Translations under genes and position numbers: made by a program
From: an uncultured Porphyromonadaceae bacterium
GTDB lineage: Bacteria; Bacteroidota; Bacteroidia; Bacteroidales; Muribaculaceae
Assembly: GCA_902461565.1 (NCBI GenBank)
Contig: CABPYL010000026.1
Location: 1-41,431 of the forward strand
Direction: 5' to 3'
Length of the DNA: 41,431 bases
Notes under the pieces: generated by a model
Seen by the model: the letters and a program-made list of their open reading frames with translations, nothing else
The model's database searches: none
What the model was told of the DNA's origin: nothing
Shown here: piece after piece, positions 1 to 5,116 of the stretch
Position numbering within the stretch: the stretch's first letter is position 1
Layout of the letters: each line of letters begins with the position of its first letter

Positions 1-16
1 CGAGAAAAACAATGTG

Positions 17-53
17 CGCCACCGAGATTGCTGATAATTCTCTCTCGGTGGCG
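17..53. terminator. Perfect 11-bp inverted repeat, likely terminator
   Basis: An 11-bp perfect stem (CGCCACCGAGA paired with TCTCGGTGGCG) encloses a 15-nt loop. On the minus strand it is followed within about 6 nt by a TTGTTTTTC stretch, so it fits a rho-independent terminator for minus-strand transcription coming from the small gene at 307-537 or the decayed fragment at 59-261. The plus-strand side has only a weak T run. Confidence 0.6.
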
Positions 54-58
54 TTTGG

Positions 59-261
59 TTATAGTCCGTGCGACATTCCTATGAGGTGGAAGTGCCTGTA
101 GTTGAGTTTGAACATAGACATCCCTTCCTGATTGGTCAACGTGGGGTGTGAGCAGCGAAAGCGTTTGAAAGCCTCTTTGTCAAAGCCGGTCAACCCATTA
201 TAAAACGCCTCGTATTCTGGATACCCTCCTGGAAATCATCGACAGTGACAAAAAATAGAGA
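59..261 (-). pseudogene. Decayed protein-coding fragment, family unknown
   Basis: On the minus strand a stretch of protein-like sequence can be read without a start codon. It begins after an in-frame TAG (262-264) with a segment containing VTVDDFQEG. It continues after an apparent one-base slip in a GGAGGG run near 230 as GYPEYEAFYNGLTGF and then DKEAFKRFRCSHP, and ends ...MSHGL at a TAA at 59-61. The two halves join into one fluent sequence only if the shift is allowed, which is why I call it a remnant and not an intact gene. I do not recognise the family. It lies between the small repeat-protein gene and the hairpin at 17-53. It could instead be non-coding sequence that reads well by chance. 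Confidence 0.35.
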
Positions 262-306
262 CTATGTCGTAACACAGCCTCTTTGATTACCTCCACTTGA
301 AGAAAC

Positions 307-537
307 CTACTTTTTCTTATCGTTCGAGAAATCGAAGGTCACATTCCCCTTACCTGCTTTAGCAATACTCTCCAGCGCGATAGACATCAACTTATGCGCA
401 TTTTTGATATACAGTTTGGCTCCGCTTTCTGCGCATTTCTTTGCAATTGATTCCAATGTGCTACTCATCATGCCTTCGGCATCAACAATCATACTTGCGC
501 CTAATTTAGCAAGATTTTCCAATGTAATTGACATCAT
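307..537 (-). CDS. Small triple-repeat protein, unknown function
   Basis: Encodes 76 residues made almost entirely of three related units: residues 3-24 (SITLENLAKLGASMIVD...), 25-51 (SSTLESIAKKCAESGAKLYI...) and 52-73 (SIALESIAKAGKGNVTFDF...). Each unit starts with S-x-x-L-E-x-[IL]-A-K, which should form a short helix, followed by a Gly and a beta-like hydrophobic stretch, so a repeated helix-strand fold is likely. There is no signal peptide or membrane segment, and the C-terminus is lysine-rich (NDKKK). The start has two tandem ATG codons (537 and 534) after an AT-rich leader, normal for Bacteroidetes. I do not recognise a named family and assign no function. The clear internal repetition and good start context argue that it is a real gene. 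Confidence 0.7.
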   Translation of the reverse strand: MMSITLENLAKLGASMIVDAEGMMSSTLESIAKKCAESGAKLYIKNAHKLMSIALESIAKAGKGNVTFDFSNDKKK

Positions 538-716
538 AATTTAATAATTGTAGTTAAACAAACGTAGGATTAATGCGATTCATTTTAGCTGTATGCCTAC
601 TGATCCCACAATTCTATTACTTGCAAATTCCGTGCCAATCCACATCACATTCATAGGAATAGGATTACCCTGAAATTCCGTTAATTGATTATATGGTCGA
701 TGTACCAACGAAAAGA

Positions 717-739
717 AGCCTGTCCAAAATGAGCAGGCT
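717..739 (-). terminator. Short hairpin plus T-rich tail after radical SAM gene
   Basis: A 6-bp stem (AGCCTG with CAGGCT, 11-nt loop) lies about 20 nt downstream of the stop codon at 759. On the minus strand it is followed by TCTTTTCG, so it may act as a weak intrinsic terminator. Confidence 0.4.
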
Positions 740-758
740 GAAAGCAGGACTGAAATCT

Positions 759-1652
759 TCACAGATGCCATATCCTGTTTCGATAGGCCTTCAGTTCCTT
801 TTCCGGGAACAGAGCTATCGCTTTGTCAAACTCACGGAGTATTGCGGCTTTATCATTCGGCAATGCTCCCGTGATTGGTACCGTATTGGAAATATGATGG
901 CCGAGTAGATTGACCCGGATATTCAGACGGTCGATAAGTGTGCGCATCTCAACCAGTCGCTCAATCTCTGGCTCCTCTATGTATGTACCTTCAGATACCT
1001 CCTGATACAACTGAGATTCTGGAAAAATCGTCAGCGAGACGATGTTGATTATACAAGGATGGAGTTGGTTAAGAACATCGGCGGTGGCTATAGCACTTGC
1101 CTCGCCGTTGCCTTTGCCTCCGAGTCCGTTGAGGTAGAACACGTTGTAGCGTATTCTGGCCTCGTCGAGTTTTGATAACTGTTCGAGAATGTCTGCGGCG
1201 TGATATCCTTTGTTCATCCTCTCCAGCGTCGGGTCGTGGGCAGTCTCGATACCGATGTTAATACTGTCGAGCTTCAGATGATGGAGATTCTTCAGTTCCT
1301 CCACTGTTTTTGGTGTGATGTCTGTGACACGGGCGAACATCCCGAATGAAACCAAGTGAGGGAGATATTTTCTCAGCAGCAGAGCGACATCCATAAGTTT
1401 GTTGTAACTCAACGCGAAAGGATTTGCGCCGGTGAGATAGACTCGCCGGGCTCGCGGTTGCCACTGACGAATTACTTTCAGGTCTTCCTCCACCTCTGAA
1501 AGCGGAGACATACGGAACGGTGTGCCGTGATAAAGGCTGCAAAACTTGCACTTGTGCCATGTGCAGCCGGAGGTCAGTTGCAGCAGTTGGGAACTGGCTT
1601 CGTATGGCGGTCGCCATACCTGACCGGTGAAATGTAGTTCTGGATATATCAT
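759..1652 (-). CDS. Radical SAM protein (Elp3/YgiQ-like superfamily), substrate unknown
   Basis: A 297-residue protein with the radical SAM cluster motif CxxxCxxC as CTWHKCKFC near residue 31, which binds a [4Fe-4S] cluster and S-adenosylmethionine. Downstream the sequence follows the usual partial TIM-barrel pattern, with LTGANPF, a SINIGIETAHD segment like the SAM-binding strand of Elp3-type enzymes, and NVFYLNGLGGKG. No extra ferredoxin-like or B12 domain is visible. I chose the ATG at 1652 (MIYPELHFTG) because an upstream TTG in the same frame (1685) lies inside the -10-like box TAATTTTG and cannot be translated from that promoter. The gene is divergent from the HxlR regulator, with two 16-bp repeats between them, so it may be regulated by it. 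The substrate cannot be inferred from sequence. Confidence 0.85.
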   Translation of the reverse strand: MIYPELHFTGQVWRPPYEASSQLLQLTSGCTWHKCKFCSLYHGTPFRMSPLSEVEEDLKVIRQWQPRARRVYLTGANPFALSYNKLMDVALLLRKYLPHLVSFGMFARVTDITPKTVEELKNLHHLKLDSINIGIETAHDPTLERMNKGYHAADILEQLSKLDEARIRYNVFYLNGLGGKGNGEASAIATADVLNQLHPCIINIVSLTIFPESQLYQEVSEGTYIEEPEIERLVEMRTLIDRLNIRVNLLGHHISNTVPITGALPNDKAAILREFDKAIALFPEKELKAYRNRIWHL

Positions 1653-1682
1653 ATCTCGATATTTTTTGTTAATTTTGTGATG

Positions 1683-1714
1683 CAAAATTAGGTGATAATC
1701 AGAACCAAAGCAAC
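1683..1714 (-). promoter_or_regulatory. Bacteroidetes-type promoter for the radical SAM gene
   Basis: On the minus strand TAATTTTG (1683-1690) matches the Bacteroidetes -7 consensus TAnnTTTG. Twenty bases upstream lies GTTG (1711-1714), three of four matches to the -33 element TTTG. The start codon at 1652 is about 30 nt downstream. Confidence 0.65.
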
Positions 1715-1716
1715 AA

Positions 1717-1751
1717 CTTACCGAAAGGTTTGACCCTTACCTGAAAGTTTG
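1717..1751. promoter_or_regulatory. Pair of 16-bp direct repeats, probable HxlR operator
   Basis: CTTACCGAAAGGTTTG (1717-1732) and CTTACCTGAAAGTTTG (1736-1751) agree at 13 of 16 positions and start 19 bp apart, just under two helical turns. They sit between the divergent radical SAM and HxlR genes and abut the -33 region of the radical SAM promoter. HxlR-type regulators commonly bind repeats in such divergent intergenic regions. Assigning this protein to these repeats is inference. Confidence 0.55.
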
Positions 1752-1787
1752 TTTTACTCGTTATCAGCCTGTTCTGCATGACCGAAT

Positions 1788-2138
1788 ATGGCAAAAAAAT
1801 TGGACTACGAATATTGCAAGGCTGCCCCTATGCTCGAATGGCTCGGCAACAAGTGGGCGTTGGTCGTTCTCGTGAAGATCTCCGAAAACGAGTCGATGCG
1901 CTTCAACGAGCTCTACCGCAACATTCCGTCGGTGTCGGAGAAGGTACTGTCGCAGGTACTCCGCCAGTTGACAACCGATGGCATAATCCGCCGCGAGTTG
2001 TTCCCGGATGTACCTCCGCGTACAGAATATTCTGTCACCGATTTCGGCAAGACGCTTTTACCACACGTCGAAGCCATCATCAACTGGGGACGAGAAAACT
2101 TCGATCAGATAATGTTAAACCGCCAAAAACATAGCTAA
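1788..2138 (+). CDS. HxlR-family winged-helix transcriptional regulator
   Basis: A 116-residue protein with the complete HxlR domain: N-terminal Cys (CKAAPMLEWLGNKW, Cys at about residue 10), the helix-turn-helix region around RFNELYRNIP and KVLSQVLRQL, and a wing ending PPRTEYSVTDFGKTL. Members are small dimeric DNA-binding proteins, often responding to electrophiles or oxidants and usually controlling a neighbouring enzyme gene. The stop overlaps the start of the tautomerase reading frame by one base (TAATG), so the two are translationally coupled. Two direct repeats at 1717-1751 upstream are candidate operators for autoregulation and for the divergent radical SAM gene. The effector is unknown. 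Confidence 0.9.
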   Translation: MAKKLDYEYCKAAPMLEWLGNKWALVVLVKISENESMRFNELYRNIPSVSEKVLSQVLRQLTTDGIIRRELFPDVPPRTEYSVTDFGKTLLPHVEAIINWGRENFDQIMLNRQKHS

Positions 2139-2365
2139 TGCCATACATATCAATAGAGAGCGGACGGTAGATCACTGAACAGAAGAAACAGTTGATAGAG
2201 CGTCTTACAGCAACAGCATCCGAGATTCTTTGCAAAGCAAAGCGCTTCGCGTATTCGCATATTCCGAAGCAGTTCTTCACAGTAACAATCAAGGAACTGC
2301 CAGACGATAACTTCGGCATTGGCGGCAAATCCATTGACGAGATTAAACACAACTATAAACCATGA
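2138..2365 (+). pseudogene. 4-oxalocrotonate tautomerase-like gene broken by in-frame TAG
   Basis: Starting at an ATG that overlaps the HxlR stop (TAATG), the frame reads MPYISIESGR, then TAG at 2168-2170, then ITEQKKQLIERLTATASEI and so on to a TGA at 2363-2365. MPYISIESG with Pro as residue 2 (the catalytic N-terminal proline after Met removal), and the later segments FFTVTIKELPDDNFG and IGGKSIDEIK, are hallmarks of the 4-oxalocrotonate tautomerase family. The TAG replaces the position where relatives usually carry Leu, so one base change (TTG to TAG) explains it. Between SEI and IPKQFF there are also about nine more residues than I expect for the family, around a palindrome CTTTGCAAAG (2228-2237). 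The end overlaps the next gene by ATGA. Two lesions make a pseudogene most likely. A sequencing error could explain the stop but not the extra residues. Confidence 0.8.
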
Positions 2366-2874
2366 GTTTGACATTACGCCCATATCAACCTTCGGATGCC
2401 GCTGTGATTACATCGTGGCTTAAAAGCGAGTATCTTATGCGCCAATGGTGCGCCGACAGATACGAGTGTTATCCCGTTACGCTCGAAGATATGAATACAT
2501 ATTATAAGAGGAATATTGACGGACAACACTCACGCGCCCTGACAATGACTGATGGCTATGATATTGTCGGGTACATCACCTTGCGTACTCCGGCAGACAA
2601 GCCTATGGAGCAACGATTGGGATTCGTCATCGTCGATGATTCAAAACGTGGGTGTGGTTTAGGCAAAACTCTTGTTTCAATGGCAGTCAAATATGCTTTT
2701 GAAACGCTTGGAGCTACAAAAGTGTCGCTCGGTGTCGTTGAAAATAATCCGTCCGCCATTCATTGCTATGAAGCTGCAGGTTTTCATCGAATATCACTAC
2801 CTGAAACCGAGAGTTACGAATATCTCGGCGAAATATGGAACTGCATCGAAATGGAACAGCACCAGAAGCTATGA
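2362..2874 (+). CDS. GNAT-family N-acetyltransferase (RimJ/RimL type)
   Basis: A 170-residue protein with the GNAT fold: N-terminal LRPYQPSDA, a central beta-strand GYITLR, the acetyl-CoA pyrophosphate loop written as GCGLGKTLV (Q/RxxGxG/A motif region, about residues 96-105), and the C-terminal LGVVENNPSAIHCYEAAGF segment typical of RimJ/RimL-like enzymes. It should transfer an acetyl group from acetyl-CoA to an amine of a small molecule or peptide. The substrate is not predictable. Its ATG overlaps the stop of the broken tautomerase (ATGA) and its own stop overlaps the next small ORF (ATGA), so it sits in a translationally coupled operon. Because the tautomerase frame is interrupted just upstream, expression by coupling may be reduced. 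Confidence 0.88.
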   Translation: MSLTLRPYQPSDAAVITSWLKSEYLMRQWCADRYECYPVTLEDMNTYYKRNIDGQHSRALTMTDGYDIVGYITLRTPADKPMEQRLGFVIVDDSKRGCGLGKTLVSMAVKYAFETLGATKVSLGVVENNPSAIHCYEAAGFHRISLPETESYEYLGEIWNCIEMEQHQKL

Positions 2875-3038
2875 AAGTAATAGGTATGGAAGTGCCAGAA
2901 AAGACGGCAACACGGCCATCCGAGAAAAATAACGTTATCTACCATTCTCTGAAATGGTGGAACGGGCCGGAAGAAAAAATCCGCAGGGCGATAAGTGCGA
3001 TCCGGAATGGAGAAATAGAGTTGTTGGAAAATATCTGA
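2871..3038 (+). CDS. Small protein of 55 aa, unknown function
   Basis: Reads MKVIGMEVPEKTATRP... to ...AIRNGEIELLENI. The start at 2871 overlaps the GNAT stop by ATGA, the same junction used elsewhere in this operon, which favours it over an ATG further upstream (2835) in the same frame. The N-terminal half is polar and probably disordered. The C-terminal half (EEKIRRAISAIRNGEIELL) should form an amphipathic helix. There is no signal peptide or membrane segment. I do not recognise a family. It could be a real small protein or the tail of a gene that lost its 5' part. It is followed after 12 nt by the GrpB gene. Confidence 0.5.
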   Translation: MKVIGMEVPEKTATRPSEKNNVIYHSLKWWNGPEEKIRRAISAIRNGEIELLENI

Positions 3039-3050
3039 TATCGATAAATC

Positions 3051-3605
3051 ATGGGTAAGAAGTTAAAGGATATGACGTTGGAGGAACTTTGGGAACTGTT
3101 TCCCATAGTTCTTGTGCCACATAATTCCCTTTGGTCCTGTTGGGCGCGCGAGGAAATAAGGAGGCTTTCGGCGTTGTTGGCAGATTATAATCCGATAATC
3201 AATCATATCGGTAGTACGGCCGTTCCTGATATTCAGGCCAAGCCTATTGTTGATATTCTTGTTGAGGTATCTGCCGATGTAGCCTGGTTGTCGATAAGAA
3301 CTTTGATGGATAGCAATGGCTATATCTGTATGTCGGAATCAGGAAGCCGCCTCAGTTTCAACAAAGGTTATACGCCGCAAGGTTATGCAGACAAGGTTTT
3401 CCATATTCATTTTCACAGAATTGGCGACAACGACGAAAATTTTTTTCGCGATTATCTCATCGCGAATCCGAAGATTGCCCGAGAATATGAAAAATTGAAA
3501 CTATCTCTGTTGCCAGAGTTCAGCAACAACCGCGACGGCTATACGGAAGCTAAAACAGAGTTTGTCAGGCATGTAACGGAAAAGGCAAAACGCAATGATT
3601 TATGA
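3051..3605 (+). CDS. GrpB/UPF0157 family nucleotidyltransferase-like protein
   Basis: A 184-residue protein with the GrpB signature HIGSTAVPDIQAKPIVDI at about residues 54-71, in which the GSTAV loop and the D-x-D-like IVDI segment match the nucleotidyltransferase fold. The later HIHFHR and FFRDYLIANP segments are also typical of the family. GrpB proteins are predicted nucleotidyltransferases with no firmly known substrate, often beside acetyltransferases and resistance-type genes, as here. The stop overlaps the AraC gene start by ATGA (3602-3605), so the two are coupled. Length is normal for the family. Confidence 0.88.
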   Translation: MGKKLKDMTLEELWELFPIVLVPHNSLWSCWAREEIRRLSALLADYNPIINHIGSTAVPDIQAKPIVDILVEVSADVAWLSIRTLMDSNGYICMSESGSRLSFNKGYTPQGYADKVFHIHFHRIGDNDENFFRDYLIANPKIAREYEKLKLSLLPEFSNNRDGYTEAKTEFVRHVTEKAKRNDL

Positions 3606-4384
3606 AAGTTGTGAGGCCATGTGAAGAGTTGCGCCCGTATGTGCGATATTATTGGATACTGGAAAGTACAGAGCCTTTCAGCTTACTGACATTCCCCATC
3701 GGCTGTCCGCAGATTATATTCCATCGCAAATCGCCGCTGTATATTCCGGAAACAGGTCAATATCAAAGTCCTTTTACAATCAGCGGGCAGGTTAATTTTC
3801 CTGCGCATATCTGTTCTGACGGCAATCTGGAGATGATTGTGGCGGTATTCCATCCTCATGTGATTGGAATGGTTATCGACACACCACCTTCTGTCTTCTA
3901 CAATTTTGAAATATCGGGTTACGACATTGAGAACCGGCAACTGAATGAACTTGCAGCACGGATTTTCGACTGTCCGGACAACGATAGATGTATAGAAATT
4001 CTCGAAAAATATCTATTGTCGAGAATTGAACCTACTTTAAATTTCAAACGGATTAGTAGTGCTGTAAACGAATTACTTTACAGGCCTTACACATCCATGA
4101 ATATGCTGGCTGATAAGGTATGCCTCGGCAAAAAACAGTTTGAACGGGTATTCAGGGGTATGGTCGGTATGAATCCGAAGGAGTATTCCAGGATTGTAAG
4201 ATTTCAGAAAGCACTGCGTTTGATGCAATGCGGCGATACGGATTATATAGGAATTGCTACGGAATTGCGCTACTCCGACCAATCGCATTTTATTCGTGAG
4301 TTTAAGGCAATGAGCGGACGCACCCCAACATCATTGTTGACCGTTTGCAGACCGTACTCCGATCTATATACTAATCCGGTATAA
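3602..4384 (+). CDS. AraC-family transcriptional regulator
   Basis: A 260-residue protein. The N-terminal half (PYVRYYWILES, LTFPIGCPQIIFH, then a beta-rich segment) resembles the DUF6597-type ligand-binding domain found in many Bacteroidetes AraC proteins. The C-terminal ~100 residues hold two helix-turn-helix units: MNMLADKVCLGKKQFERVFRG and then IATELRYSDQSHFIREFK, the diagnostic AraC pair, followed by GRTPTSL. It should be a cytoplasmic DNA-binding regulator responding to a small molecule. It is translationally coupled to the GrpB gene. A T-rich stretch follows the stop and a promoter motif lies before the next gene, so the operon may end here. Its target is probably local, perhaps the CAT-like gene downstream. 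Confidence 0.9.
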   Translation: MKVVRPCEELRPYVRYYWILESTEPFSLLTFPIGCPQIIFHRKSPLYIPETGQYQSPFTISGQVNFPAHICSDGNLEMIVAVFHPHVIGMVIDTPPSVFYNFEISGYDIENRQLNELAARIFDCPDNDRCIEILEKYLLSRIEPTLNFKRISSAVNELLYRPYTSMNMLADKVCLGKKQFERVFRGMVGMNPKEYSRIVRFQKALRLMQCGDTDYIGIATELRYSDQSHFIREFKAMSGRTPTSLLTVCRPYSDLYTNPV

Positions 4385-4421
4385 TGTCTCTTTTTTTCTA
4401 TCTATAATCGTAGCGACGGTC

Positions 4422-4429
4422 TAACTTTG
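4422..4429 (+). promoter_or_regulatory. -7 element upstream of the CAT-like gene
   Basis: TAACTTTG is a perfect match to the Bacteroidetes -7 consensus TAnnTTTG. No TTTG lies at the expected -33 distance, which would fit an activator-dependent promoter. The first ATG is only 12 nt downstream of the box, so the transcript would have almost no leader if that ATG is used. Confidence 0.55.
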
Positions 4430-4441
4430 CATCAAAAAACG

Positions 4442-5062
4442 ATGATGCAGGAAATGAATCCGGCGCAGACTACGCGCGCATATGCTTTTGAAATGTGGAT
4501 GAAAGCTCTGATGCCGATGGTTACGTTGATAAAGGTACTCGACGTGTCGAGGCTCAGAAAAATCTGCCGCAAGCGCGACCTTAAATTCAATATGCTGATG
4601 TGCTGGTGTATTGGCAAAGCCGCCACACAGATAAAGGAATTCTATATGCTGCCGGTAGGTGGAAAACTGATGCGCTATGACACAATTGCCGTCAATACCA
4701 TTGTGGCCAACAGGAATGGAGAAGTGAGCTCGTGCGACATTCCGTTTTCCAACGACATAAACAGCTTCAATGCAGACTATCTCCGGCTTACGCGGCAGGT
4801 GTACGAATCTTGCCGGAACCATGATATTACCGACAGCATGGTGATCGGAACATCGGCATTGGCCCGATATGAGATCGACGGTGCTGTTGGCATGTATAGC
4901 GGCATATTCAACAATCCGTTCATGATATGGGGACGCTATCGTAAAAGCATGTTCGGAACGCGGATGACTGTATCGTTTCAGTTCCACCACACGCAGATGG
5001 ATGGCGCTCATGCCGCCCGCTTTTTGGAACTTCTGCAGGAGGAAATCGTGGCGCTGCGGTAA
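4442..5062 (+). CDS. Chloramphenicol acetyltransferase-like (CAT superfamily) acyltransferase
   Basis: About 206 residues of the trimeric CAT fold. The catalytic motif HHxxxDG is intact as HHTQMDG near the C-terminus, preceded by VSFQF. Other matching segments are KFNMLMCWCIGKA, IKEFYML, RYDTIAVNT and MWGRYRKS. The family transfers acetyl from CoA to a hydroxyl of chloramphenicol or related substrates. Many chromosomal homologues are not resistance enzymes, so the substrate is open. The same frame continues up to a TTG at 4427, but that codon lies inside the promoter box TAACTTTG. ATG 4442, 4445 or 4454 is therefore more likely, and I could not decide among them. It follows the AraC gene and is closed by the hairpin at 5068-5092. 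Confidence 0.85.
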   Translation: MMQEMNPAQTTRAYAFEMWMKALMPMVTLIKVLDVSRLRKICRKRDLKFNMLMCWCIGKAATQIKEFYMLPVGGKLMRYDTIAVNTIVANRNGEVSSCDIPFSNDINSFNADYLRLTRQVYESCRNHDITDSMVIGTSALARYEIDGAVGMYSGIFNNPFMIWGRYRKSMFGTRMTVSFQFHHTQMDGAHAARFLELLQEEIVALR

Positions 5063-5067
5063 AAAAC

Positions 5068-5092
5068 AACCCGCCGCGGAATGCGACGGGTT
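5068..5092. terminator. Rho-independent terminator between convergent genes
   Basis: AACCCG pairs with CGGGTT, and after one mismatch CGC pairs with GCG around a GGAAT loop. On the minus strand the stem is followed by GTTTTTTAC, a good T tract, so it terminates the ribonucleotide reductase gene. On the plus strand it lies just after the CAT-like stop but with a poor T run. Confidence 0.8.
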
Positions 5093-5116
5093 ACTTGTAT
5101 TAGTTATCGTTGAGTA

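Noticed and set aside
580..771. A 63-codon minus-strand frame between the small repeat gene and the radical SAM gene
   Set aside because: It overlaps the end of the radical SAM gene and the candidate terminator at 717-739, has no recognisable motif, and its start lies inside the other gene.
1653..1685. N-terminal extension of the radical SAM protein from a TTG
   Set aside because: The TTG lies within the -7 box TAATTTTG, so the message would start downstream of it.
4427..4441. TTG start for the CAT-like gene
   Set aside because: The codon is part of the TAACTTTG promoter box; ATG codons follow within 15 nt.
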